A DNA stretch of 64,000 nucleotides, from positions 4,154,001 through 4,218,000 of the forward strand of contig NZ_CP109994.1 of assembly GCF_025947065.1 (NCBI RefSeq), read 5' to 3'. The notes below the pieces were generated by a model. The model searched no databases. It had not been told where the DNA came from and worked only from the letters and a program-made list of their open reading frames with translations. The first letter of the stretch is position 1. Each line of letters begins with the position of its first letter. This document shows positions 25,798 to 34,046 of this stretch, in pieces. This DNA is from Flavobacterium sp. N1736 (lineage in GTDB: Bacteria; Bacteroidota; Bacteroidia; Flavobacteriales; Flavobacteriaceae). The position numbers and the translations under genes are program-made.

Positions 25798-26772
25798 CTA
25801 AACTTTCCTCCCCATTAAATTCTCCCCAAAAGTTCTAAGAATATCTTTCTTTTCAGCATTAATATCCATTTTATCTAAAGTTTCAAATGCTTTGTACGTA
25901 TACATTTCAATCGCTTCCTGTGTAGCTTTTGAAGCGCCTGATTCGTTAAAAATCGCTTTTGCAGTTTCGATTTTTTCTGAATTATCTTCGAGTTGTAAAC
26001 TGAATAATTTTTGTAATTCAGAAGCTTTTTCGGTCGAAGAAAACTCTAATGCTTTTATATATAAAAACGTTTTTTTATTCTCGATAATATCACCGCCAAC
26101 TTGTTTTCCGAATGTTTCGGGATCTCCAAAAGCATCTAAAAAATCATCCTGAAGCTGAAATGCCAACCCTAGATTTAGTCCGAAATCATAAATTAAATTG
26201 GCTTCTTTTTCAGAAGTTTTGGCTACAATTGCACCCATTTTCATGGCTGCCGCGACTAAAACTGCCGTTTTATATTCGATCATTTTCAGATATTCGGGAA
26301 TCGTTACGTTGTTTCTTTCTTCAAAATCAACATCCCATTGCTGCCCTTCGCAAACTTCAAGCGCAGTTTTGCTAAACAGTTTTGCTAAATCCCTGAAAAT
26401 GGCTGGATCATATTGTTCAAAATACTGATAAGCCAGAATAAGCATGGCATCTCCGGATAAAATTCCGGTATTGATATTCCATTTTTCATGAACAGTTACT
26501 TTTCCTCTTCGCAAGGGTGCATCATCCATAATATCATCGTGAACCAGCGAAAAATTATGAAAAACTTCAACGGCCATTGCTGCCGGAAGTGCCACTTTAT
26601 AATCAGTATTAAAAACTTCTGCCGCCATTAATGTTAGTACCGGACGCATTCGTTTTCCTCCAAGACCTAAAATATATTCAATTGGTTCATAAAGGTTTTT
26701 AGGTTCTTTGGTAATGCTTTGGCTTTCTAAATAACTAATAAAAAAATCCTGGTACTGACTAATATCGTGCAT
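25798..26772 (-). CDS. Polyprenyl synthetase (isoprenyl diphosphate synthase)
   Basis: A 324-residue trans-prenyltransferase. The first Asp-rich motif is seen in LVHDDIMDDAPLRRG and the second in QLQDDFLDAFGD; the substrate-binding GGKRMRP motif lies at about residue 40. It condenses isopentenyl diphosphate with allylic diphosphates; the chain length (farnesyl, geranylgeranyl or longer) cannot be set with confidence from the sequence. The start is placed at the ATG at 26772 (MHDISQYQDF), because the upstream in-frame start is TTG and adds a non-conserved leader. Monocistronic, convergent with treF. Confidence 0.9.
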   Translation of the reverse strand: MHDISQYQDFFISYLESQSITKEPKNLYEPIEYILGLGGKRMRPVLTLMAAEVFNTDYKVALPAAMAVEVFHNFSLVHDDIMDDAPLRRGKVTVHEKWNINTGILSGDAMLILAYQYFEQYDPAIFRDLAKLFSKTALEVCEGQQWDVDFEERNNVTIPEYLKMIEYKTAVLVAAAMKMGAIVAKTSEKEANLIYDFGLNLGLAFQLQDDFLDAFGDPETFGKQVGGDIIENKKTFLYIKALEFSSTEKASELQKLFSLQLEDNSEKIETAKAIFNESGASKATQEAIEMYTYKAFETLDKMDINAEKKDILRTFGENLMGRKV

Positions 26773-26926
26773 AATAAAATTCTGATTATCGAAGCTCAAA
26801 GATACAACTCAAATATGAATTATTAGTTTCAAAGTTTTAAAGGAATGCAGTTTCCATTTCGTTTCCATAAAAAGAAAAGCGAAAGCCTTTATTTTTAGGA
26901 AGTTAGAATTATTTTTGAAAAAACTT

Positions 26927-26954
26927 GGAAACTTTTTTGGTGTTTAGAGTTTCC
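26927..26954. promoter_or_regulatory. Putative TetR operator 1 at the yceI promoter
   Basis: GGAAAC-N16-GTTTCC inverted repeat, 28 bp. It ends 4 nt before the TAtaTTTG promoter box at 26959-26966. Confidence 0.6.
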
Positions 26955-26958
26955 TGTC

Positions 26959-26966
26959 TATATTTG
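26959..26966 (+). promoter_or_regulatory. Promoter -7 box of the YceI gene
   Basis: TATATTTG fits the TAnnTTTG consensus. It lies about 85 nt upstream of the YceI start codon, between the first and second GGAAAC repeats. Confidence 0.55.
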
Positions 26967-26978
26967 CACTTTCAAAAT

Positions 26979-27006
26979 GGAAACTTATAACACTTAAAAA
27001 GTTTCC
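26979..27006. promoter_or_regulatory. Putative TetR operator 2, in the yceI leader
   Basis: A second GGAAAC-N16-GTTTCC repeat of 28 bp, downstream of the YceI promoter box, in the expected 5' untranslated region. Confidence 0.55.
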
Positions 27007-27050
27007 ATGGAGAGTTTGAGTAATTTATAAACTCATAAAATAAGATACTT

Positions 27051-27572
27051 ATGATAACAACGTGGACCATAGATTCTAATCAATCAGATGTTTTAATTAA
27101 AATGAGACATTCTATAATCGCTTATTTGGGGGGAACTACCAACAAATTTGATGGTTATGTTAATATTGAAGACAATGAAATTGAAGATGCTTCGGTTGAG
27201 TTTTCATTGGATATAAATAATAAGGCTGATAGTTTTCAGCAAATTGATACGCATTTACAATTGAATGATTTGTTTAATGTAAACGAACATCCGATTATTA
27301 GTTTTAAATCGACTTCTTTTCAGAAATTAAATAATAATATCAATTTCTTCAAAGGTGATTTAACAATAAAAGATGTAACTAAAGTGGTAGAACTTGATGC
27401 TGAGTTTATTGGAATCAATTCTTATAACGGGGAGCGAAAAGTAGCTTTTGAAATTAAAGGCGATATTAAACGTCAGGATTTTGGATTAGACTACAATTCA
27501 TACAATCACAACGGCGGATTGGCGCTTGGAAAAGATATTAAGCTAATAGCAAATCTGGAATTTAGCATATAA
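27051..27572 (+). CDS. YceI-family lipid-binding protein
   Basis: A 173-residue YceI-like beta-barrel protein (WTIDSNQSDVLIKMRHSIIAYLGGTTNKFDGYVNIEDNEIEDASVEFSLDINN...) covering the full family length. YceI proteins bind long isoprenoid lipids. There is no signal peptide, so this member should be cytoplasmic, unlike E. coli YceI. It has its own promoter carrying two copies of an inverted repeat that is also found at the tetR promoter, so it is probably controlled by the same regulator. A polyprenyl synthetase gene lies just upstream on the other strand, which may be meaningful or chance. Confidence 0.88.
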   Translation: MITTWTIDSNQSDVLIKMRHSIIAYLGGTTNKFDGYVNIEDNEIEDASVEFSLDINNKADSFQQIDTHLQLNDLFNVNEHPIISFKSTSFQKLNNNINFFKGDLTIKDVTKVVELDAEFIGINSYNGERKVAFEIKGDIKRQDFGLDYNSYNHNGGLALGKDIKLIANLEFSI

Positions 27573-27617
27573 TTCTTATACAAGGAATAAATTAATGTAA
27601 AATTATTACAAAATAGC

Positions 27618-27646
27618 GGAAACTATTTTTTTTAAAACGAGTTTCC
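27618..27646. promoter_or_regulatory. Putative TetR operator 3 at the tetR promoter
   Basis: GGAAAC-N17-GTTTCC, 29 bp, ending 4 nt before TATATTTG (27651-27658): the same geometry as at the yceI promoter. Confidence 0.6.
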
Positions 27647-27650
27647 GAAT

Positions 27651-27658
27651 TATATTTG
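27651..27658 (+). promoter_or_regulatory. Promoter -7 box of the tetR efflux operon
   Basis: TATATTTG matches the consensus; it lies 21 nt before the regulator ATG at 27680 and rules out the upstream in-frame TTG at 27668 as the start. Confidence 0.6.
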
Positions 27659-27679
27659 TAAGGCAATTTGAAAATTAAG

Positions 27680-28279
27680 ATGAAAGAAAAAATCATAGCA
27701 AAAGCAAGCGATTTATTTTTAAAGTTAGGCTTTAAAAGTGTGACGATGGATGATATTGCAGGTGAAATGTGTATTTCAAAAAAAACGATTTACAAATATT
27801 TTTGTAATAAAGAGGTTTTAATTGAAGAAAGTACTTCGATGGTTCACAGACAAGTACACGAAATTATTGACTCTATCGTAGCGAAGAATCACAACGCGAT
27901 TCAGGAAAATTTTGAAATTAGAGAAATGTTCAGAGACATGTTTAAAAACAATATTGATACGTCTCCTATTTATCAGTTAAAAAAACATTATCCGGAAATA
28001 TATCAAAATGTATTGTCACACGAAATCGATCAGTGTACGCAATATTTTACAGAAAATATACAAAAAGGAATTCGGGAGAAACTGTATCGCCCGGAATTAA
28101 ACATAGAGATTTATGTGAAATTTTATTACACTTTAATTTTTCACATTAACGAAAACACGATTTCAGAGAGAGAAGCGCAAGAAATTGAATTAGAAGCTTT
28201 GGAATATCACACCAGAGCAATGGCAACACCAGATGGAATACTAGAATTAGAAAAACAACTTAAAAAAATTATTACTTAA
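27680..28279 (+). CDS. TetR/AcrR-family regulator of the efflux operon
   Basis: 199 residues. An N-terminal TetR helix-turn-helix (about 5-50, KASDLFLKLGFKSVTMDDIAGEMCISKKTIYKYFCNKEVLIEE) is followed by a helical ligand-binding domain. It is the first gene of the operon tetR, tolC-like, adaptor, RND pump, 10 nt from the next gene. The repeated GGAAAC...GTTTCC sites at its own promoter and at yceI make autorepression and control of YceI likely. The start is ATG 27680; the earlier TTG in frame is too near the promoter. Confidence 0.9.
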   Translation: MKEKIIAKASDLFLKLGFKSVTMDDIAGEMCISKKTIYKYFCNKEVLIEESTSMVHRQVHEIIDSIVAKNHNAIQENFEIREMFRDMFKNNIDTSPIYQLKKHYPEIYQNVLSHEIDQCTQYFTENIQKGIREKLYRPELNIEIYVKFYYTLIFHINENTISEREAQEIELEALEYHTRAMATPDGILELEKQLKKIIT

Positions 28280-28289
28280 TCATCAATCT

Positions 28290-29624
28290 ATGAAACGAAT
28301 AATTCTTATATTTTTGTGTACAATTGGCTTGACTGTCAACGCACAAGTCCAAACCTTAACCCTGAAAGATGCTCTTACGTATGCGCTTCAAAACAAAGCG
28401 GATGCGAAAAAATCTAAATTGGAGGTTGAAAATAGCGAGTATAAAATTCAGGAAATACGTTCAAGAGCGTTGCCTCAAATTTCTGCAAACGGAAATTTAA
28501 CGTACAATCCGGTAATTCAGACAACAGTTATTGACGGAGCAGGATTTGGTCAGCCGGGAACTACAATTCAGGCGGCATTTGGTCAAAAATGGACATCAAA
28601 TGCAGGAGTTTCTTTAACTCAGGCAATCTTTGATCAATCTGTTTTTACAGGATTAAGAGCAGCGAAATCAACACGTGAATTTTATCAAATAAACGATCAG
28701 TTAACAGAAGAACAAGTTATTGAAAGAGTTGCAAATAACTACTATTCTGTTTATGTGCAAAAAGAAAGACTGGTTCTTTTAGACAGCAATTACGTAAATA
28801 CTACAAAGGTTCGTGATATTGTAAAAGGACAGTTTGACAATGGTTTGGCTAAAAAAATTGACTTAGATCGTATCGTTGTAAAAATGTCTAATATCGATAC
28901 AGAACGTCAGCAAATTAAAAATCAAATTACTTTACAGGAAAATGCTTTGAAGTTTTATATGGGAATGCCTATTGAAACTCAAATTGATATGCCAAAAGAA
29001 GAATTTGAAGTTGTTCCGGCTGCTTTAACAGAAGTTCCAAATGTAGAAAACAGAACAGAATATTTGCTTTTGAAAAAACAAGAAGAACTTTTAGTATTTA
29101 ATAAGAAAGCGGTTGAAGCAGGATATTACCCAACACTTTCATTAACTGCAGGATACAATTATATTGGTCAGGGACCACAAATGCCTTGGTTTGCAAAACC
29201 TTCAGATGGTGTTTATTGGTCTGATTACTCTTCAATTGGATTGAATTTACATGTACCAATTTTTACAGGTTTTGGAACTCGCGCTAAAGTAAGACAAGCC
29301 GATGTAGAAATCAGATCGCTTCAGGAAGACATTAAAGACACCAAACTTTCTCTTGATTTAGATTATAGAAATGCAATGGCTCAAATCGAGAATAACCTTG
29401 TAACGATCAATAATCAGAAAGAAAATATGCAATTGGCATCTGAAATTTTAAGCAATACAAAAAACAATTACCTTCAGGGATTAGCATCTTTAACAGATCT
29501 GTTAGATGCTGAAAATGCATCACTTGAAGCTCAAAATAATTACACAAGAGCAGTTTTAAATTATAAAATTGCCGAAGTATCACTAATCAAATCAAAAGGC
29601 GAACTAAAAACTCTTATTAAATAA
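28290..29624 (+). CDS. TolC-family outer-membrane efflux protein
   Basis: 444 residues with signal peptide ending LTVNAQ (about 19) and two tandem outer-membrane efflux protein repeats, each with long coiled-coil helices (LTLKDALTYALQNKADAKKSKLEVENSEYKIQEI... and later SLQEDIKDTKLSLDLDYRNAMAQIENNLVTINNQ). It forms the trimeric outer-membrane channel for the pump encoded two genes downstream. Spacing to the adaptor gene is 9 nt. Confidence 0.92.
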   Translation: MKRIILIFLCTIGLTVNAQVQTLTLKDALTYALQNKADAKKSKLEVENSEYKIQEIRSRALPQISANGNLTYNPVIQTTVIDGAGFGQPGTTIQAAFGQKWTSNAGVSLTQAIFDQSVFTGLRAAKSTREFYQINDQLTEEQVIERVANNYYSVYVQKERLVLLDSNYVNTTKVRDIVKGQFDNGLAKKIDLDRIVVKMSNIDTERQQIKNQITLQENALKFYMGMPIETQIDMPKEEFEVVPAALTEVPNVENRTEYLLLKKQEELLVFNKKAVEAGYYPTLSLTAGYNYIGQGPQMPWFAKPSDGVYWSDYSSIGLNLHVPIFTGFGTRAKVRQADVEIRSLQEDIKDTKLSLDLDYRNAMAQIENNLVTINNQKENMQLASEILSNTKNNYLQGLASLTDLLDAENASLEAQNNYTRAVLNYKIAEVSLIKSKGELKTLIK

Positions 29625-29633
29625 CTAATTACA

Positions 29634-30701
29634 ATGAAGAAAACTATTATAACAATCGTAGTCATAATCGCAGCATTAGCTCTGATTGGATTTATCTTAA
29701 ATAATAATAAGAAAGAGAATAAAGCAAAAACAGATGTCGTTGCAGAGAAAAATGCTGCAGTTTCGGTAAAAGTAACTCCTGTAAAAACAGAAGAGATTTC
29801 TTTGGACTTTGTGGCAAACGGAAACTTTCAGCCTATTCAGGAATTAACGTTCTCTGCTGAAAAATCTGGAAAAGTAATCAGTGTTTTGGCTAAAGAAGGA
29901 GATTACGTAAGAGTAGGTCAAACTTTATTGACAGTAAGAGGAGATGTAATTAATGTTAGTGCACAACAAGCTCAGGCAGTTTATCAAAATGCAAAATCTG
30001 ATTATGCGAGATATGAAAATGCTTTTAAAACCGGTGGTGTTACAAAACAACAATTAGATCAGGCAAAATTAGCATTAACAAACGCACAATCGAGCTTAAC
30101 ACAAGCAAACATTAATGTTGGAGATACTAAAGTAAAAGCTCCTATAAACGGATTTATCAATAAAAAATATATTGAACCGGGATCTATTTTAGCAGGAATG
30201 CCGGCAACTGCATTATTTGATATTGTAAATGTTTCTAAACTTAAACTAGTAGTTACAGTAAACGAAACTCAGGTTGCAAGTTTAAAAGTAGGTAACCAGA
30301 TTAAAGTGACTGCAAGTGTTTATCCTGATAAAACTTTTTCCGGAAAAATTACTTTTATTGCTTCAAAAGCAGATGAGTCTTTGAATTTTCCTGTTGAAAT
30401 TGAAATCGCAAACAATGCAAATAACGACCTGAAAGCAGGTATGTACGGAACTGCAAATTTTGCATCAAACCAACAAAAACAAAACCTTATGGTTGTACCT
30501 AGAAATGCATTCGTAGGTAGTGTGAGCAGCAACGAGATTTTTGTAGTTGAAAAAGGTATTGCTAAATTAAGAAAAGTAACTGCTGGAAGAATTTTAGGTG
30601 ATAAAGTAGAAATTATCAATGGATTATCTGACGGAGAAACTGTAATTATTACAGGTCAAATTAACTTACAAGACGGTAATACAGTAGAAATTATTAAATA
30701 A
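29634..30701 (+). CDS. RND efflux periplasmic adaptor subunit
   Basis: 355 residues of the membrane-fusion (HlyD/AcrA) family. An N-terminal membrane anchor (about 5-23), a barrel-sandwich lipoyl-like half (SAEKSGKVISVLAKEGDYVRVGQTLL), a short coiled coil (about 105-155) and the second lipoyl half (KAPINGFINKKYIEPGSIL) are visible, followed by beta-barrel and membrane-proximal domains. It links the RND pump to the TolC-like channel. It lacks a lipobox cysteine, so anchoring is by the helix. Confidence 0.92.
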   Translation: MKKTIITIVVIIAALALIGFILNNNKKENKAKTDVVAEKNAAVSVKVTPVKTEEISLDFVANGNFQPIQELTFSAEKSGKVISVLAKEGDYVRVGQTLLTVRGDVINVSAQQAQAVYQNAKSDYARYENAFKTGGVTKQQLDQAKLALTNAQSSLTQANINVGDTKVKAPINGFINKKYIEPGSILAGMPATALFDIVNVSKLKLVVTVNETQVASLKVGNQIKVTASVYPDKTFSGKITFIASKADESLNFPVEIEIANNANNDLKAGMYGTANFASNQQKQNLMVVPRNAFVGSVSSNEIFVVEKGIAKLRKVTAGRILGDKVEIINGLSDGETVIITGQINLQDGNTVEIIK

Positions 30702-30772
30702 TTTAAAGCATTAAGCAATACGCGATTAGCATTAAGCTTATTGCCTAAAGCCTACAGCCTAAAGCAAAAAAT

Positions 30773-33700
30773 ATGAAATTAGCCGAAATATCCATAAAAC
30801 GTCCGTCGTTAGTAATTGTATTGTTTACAATTCTAACACTTGGTGGATTGTTCAGTTACAGCCAATTAGGTTATGAGCTGATCCCGAAATTTGAACAAAA
30901 CGTTATTACAATTTCTACTATTTATCCGGGAGCTTCTCCAAGTGAGGTAGAAAATACAGTAACCAAGAAAATTGAAGATGCGATTGCATCCCTAGAGAAT
31001 GTTAAAAAAATTGACTCTAAATCGTACGAAAGTTTGTCTATCGTTTCGATTACTTTGACATCAAATGCAAAGGTCGATTTCTCTTTGAATGATGCACAGC
31101 GTAAAATAAACGCGATCATTAGTGATTTGCCTGATGATGTTAAAACACCGGCTCTGACCAAGTTCTCGCTGAGTGATTTACCAATTATGACGCTTGGTGC
31201 CAATGGAAAAATGGATGAAGCAGAATTTTATGACTTAATTGACAAAAAAATTGCTCCTATTTTATCTCGTGTACAAGGTGTTGCTCAGGTAAATATTATT
31301 GGTGGTTCTGAGCGTGAAATTCAGGTAAATCTTGACGCTGTAAAAATGCAGGGTTACGGATTATCTGTTCCGCAGGTACAACAAAATATATTGACTTCGA
31401 ATTTGGATTTCCCAACAGGAAACATCCAGACTCGTAATCAAAAGATATTAATTCGTTTAGCGGGTAAATATAAAAGTGTTGAAGAATTAAGAAACTTAGT
31501 AGTTTCTTCTCAAAACGGAATCCAAATTCGTTTGGGTGAAATTGCAGATGTTCAGGATACTCAAAAAATCGCTGAAAAAATATCACGTGTAGATCAAAAA
31601 AGTGCCATTGTTTTGCAAATCGTAAAACAATCTGATGCAAATGCGGTTGCGGTAAGTGAGCAATTATTAAAAACAATTGCAACTCTTGAAAAAGATTATT
31701 CAAAAAATAAATTAAAATTAGAAGTTGCAAAAGACAGTACCATTTTTACTCTTGAAGCGGCAGATTCTGTAGTTCACGATTTATTAATTGCGGTAGTTCT
31801 GGTAGCATTTGTAATGTTGTTTTTCCTTCATAGTATTAGAAACTCATTGATTGTAATGGTGTCTATTCCGGCATCGTTAATTGCTACTTTTATTGGTATT
31901 TATTTAATGGGATATACCCTGAACTTAATGAGTTTATTAGGTTTATCTCTTGTGGTTGGTATTCTGGTCGATGATGCGATTGTGGTCCTCGAGAATATTT
32001 ACCGACATATGGAAATGGGTAAAAGCCGAATTCGTGCATCTTATGATGGAACTGCAGAAATTGGCGGAACTGTAACTTCGATTACCCTGGTAATTGTGGT
32101 GGTATTCTTGCCTATTGCAATGAGTTCGGGATTGGTATCTAATATTATTACACAATTTTGTGTAACGGTAATTATTTCAACGATGCTTTCGCTTTTAGCT
32201 TCGTTTACAATTATTCCTTGGTTATCATCCCGTTATGGTAAATTAGAGCACATTGAAGGAAAGAATTTATTTGGAAGAATTATTCTTGGTTTCGAAAGTT
32301 ATCTGACACGTTTTACAAACTGGGTTTCTGAATTGTTAACTTGGTGTTTAGATCATTATATTAAAACTATTATCGTTGTTGTTGTATTATTTTTCGCTTC
32401 AACAATTGGATTAATGGGTGGTGGTTTCATTGGTGGAGAGTTCTTTGCTTCTTCTGATAGTGGGGAGTTTCTTGTTCAAATTGAAATGCCAAAAGATGCT
32501 TCGTTAGAACAAACGAACTTCATGACACAAAAAGCAGAAGCTTATTTGAAAGCGCAGGAATATGTTCATAGTCAAATTACTACGGTAGGACAAACCAGTG
32601 AAGGTTTTGGAGCATCGCAGGCAACGGCTTATAAAGCAGAGATTGACGTAAAAATGATCGAACAAAAAGATCGTACGGATGATGCTAACGTTTACGCAGC
32701 AAAAATCAAGCGTAAACTTGAAAAAGTATTGGTTGGAGCAAAAGTAAAAACGGTTCCGGTTGGTATTTTAGGAACTGCCGAAGATGCCACTTTAGGATTA
32801 ATTGTAACTGGTCCTTCTACGGAAGCTGCAATGAAATTTGCAAAATTAGCAGAGGCTGAATTACGTACAATTCCCGGAACAACGGAGATTAAATTAACGG
32901 TTGAAGACGGAAATCCTGAAATTAACGTTAAGGTAGATCGTGATAAAATGGCTGCTTTAGGATTAACACTTCAAACAGTTGGTTTAACCATGCAAACTGC
33001 TTTTAGTGGTAACACTGACGGTAAATACAGAGCTGGTGAATACGAATACGATATCAACATTAGATATAATGCATTTGACAGAAAAAGTATTACAGATGTT
33101 AGTAATTTGATTTTTGTAAATGCGGCAGGTCAGCAAATTAAATTATCTCAATTTGCAGATATTACAGAAGGTGCAGGACCTAGCCAGTTAGAGCGTAGAG
33201 ATAAATCTGCTTCGGTAACTGTAAAAGGACAAAATGTTGGGGTTCCTTCAGGAACAATTGTACAACAATGGCAGGTTAAATTAGATAAACTTGAAAAACC
33301 GGCTGGAGTAAACTATATCTGGGGTGGTGATCAGGAAAACCAAAGTGAAGGTTTTGGTACTTTAGGAATCGCTTTATTGGCCGCTATTATCTTGGTTTAC
33401 CTTGTAATGGTTGGACTTTATGATAGTTTTGTTCACCCGTTTGTGGTATTGTTTGCAATTCCGCTTTCGTTTATTGGAGCGATGTTAGCATTAGCTTTAA
33501 CAAATAACTCATTGAACATTTTTACCATTTTAGGTATTATCATGTTGATTGGTCTGGTGTGTAAGAATGCGATCATGCTTGTCGATTATACCAACCAAAG
33601 AAGAGCAGCAGGAGAATCAATCAGAACGGCATTAATTCAGGCGAATCACGCTCGTTTACGTCCGATTTTGATGACTACTATTGCGATGGTATTTGGTATG

Positions 33701-33949
33701 TTCCCAATTGCATTGGCATCTGGAGCAGGAGCTGAGTGGAAAAACGGATTGGCTTGGGTAATTATCGGAGGATTAATTTCTTCTTTATTCCTAACCTTGA
33801 TCGTAGTTCCTGTAATTTATAATATCATGGAAAAAATAATTGCCAGAGTTAGCAAAGGAGAAAAAATCGATTACGAAGCTGAAATGGTTGCAGATTATGT
33901 ACCGGCAGAAGTTAGTGAAGATGGTTTTAATCCTAAACATACCCATTAA
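30773..33949 (+). CDS. RND multidrug efflux permease, HAE1 type
   Basis: A 1058-residue proton-driven pump with 12 membrane helices and two large periplasmic loops (about 30-330 and 555-860). The proton-relay pair Asp400-Asp401 stands in LVDDAIVVLENI, which is the hydrophobe/amphiphile-efflux signature and not the metal-efflux one. Final gene of the tetR operon. The 71-nt gap before it holds low-complexity repeated words (GCATTAAGC twice) but no promoter was recognised. Substrates unknown. Ends before a bidirectional terminator. Confidence 0.93.
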   Translation: MKLAEISIKRPSLVIVLFTILTLGGLFSYSQLGYELIPKFEQNVITISTIYPGASPSEVENTVTKKIEDAIASLENVKKIDSKSYESLSIVSITLTSNAKVDFSLNDAQRKINAIISDLPDDVKTPALTKFSLSDLPIMTLGANGKMDEAEFYDLIDKKIAPILSRVQGVAQVNIIGGSEREIQVNLDAVKMQGYGLSVPQVQQNILTSNLDFPTGNIQTRNQKILIRLAGKYKSVEELRNLVVSSQNGIQIRLGEIADVQDTQKIAEKISRVDQKSAIVLQIVKQSDANAVAVSEQLLKTIATLEKDYSKNKLKLEVAKDSTIFTLEAADSVVHDLLIAVVLVAFVMLFFLHSIRNSLIVMVSIPASLIATFIGIYLMGYTLNLMSLLGLSLVVGILVDDAIVVLENIYRHMEMGKSRIRASYDGTAEIGGTVTSITLVIVVVFLPIAMSSGLVSNIITQFCVTVIISTMLSLLASFTIIPWLSSRYGKLEHIEGKNLFGRIILGFESYLTRFTNWVSELLTWCLDHYIKTIIVVVVLFFASTIGLMGGGFIGGEFFASSDSGEFLVQIEMPKDASLEQTNFMTQKAEAYLKAQEYVHSQITTVGQTSEGFGASQATAYKAEIDVKMIEQKDRTDDANVYAAKIKRKLEKVLVGAKVKTVPVGILGTAEDATLGLIVTGPSTEAAMKFAKLAEAELRTIPGTTEIKLTVEDGNPEINVKVDRDKMAALGLTLQTVGLTMQTAFSGNTDGKYRAGEYEYDINIRYNAFDRKSITDVSNLIFVNAAGQQIKLSQFADITEGAGPSQLERRDKSASVTVKGQNVGVPSGTIVQQWQVKLDKLEKPAGVNYIWGGDQENQSEGFGTLGIALLAAIILVYLVMVGLYDSFVHPFVVLFAIPLSFIGAMLALALTNNSLNIFTILGIIMLIGLVCKNAIMLVDYTNQRRAAGESIRTALIQANHARLRPILMTTIAMVFGMFPIALASGAGAEWKNGLAWVIIGGLISSLFLTLIVVPVIYNIMEKIIARVSKGEKIDYEAEMVADYVPAEVSEDGFNPKHTH

Positions 33950-33972
33950 TTGTTGATTTGATTTTAGAATGA

Positions 33973-34008
33973 AAAAATCCCAAATTCCGTAAGGAGTTTG
34001 GGATTTTT
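33973..34008. terminator. Bidirectional terminator between the pump gene and the first SprB-repeat gene
   Basis: A 12-bp stem (33973-33984 with 33997-34008, AAAAATCCCAAA) between convergent genes. A near-copy with the same stem stands downstream of the second SprB-repeat gene at 37738-37775. Confidence 0.8.
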
Positions 34009-34046
34009 GATTTATAAGAAGTTCCTAAATTGGAATTTAGTATTCT

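Noticed and set aside
30702..30772. GCATTAAGC and CCTAAAGC words before the RND pump gene as a promoter or small RNA
   Set aside because: They are low-complexity direct repeats without a clear TTG/TAnnTTTG pair or stable stem; reported only in the pump entry.
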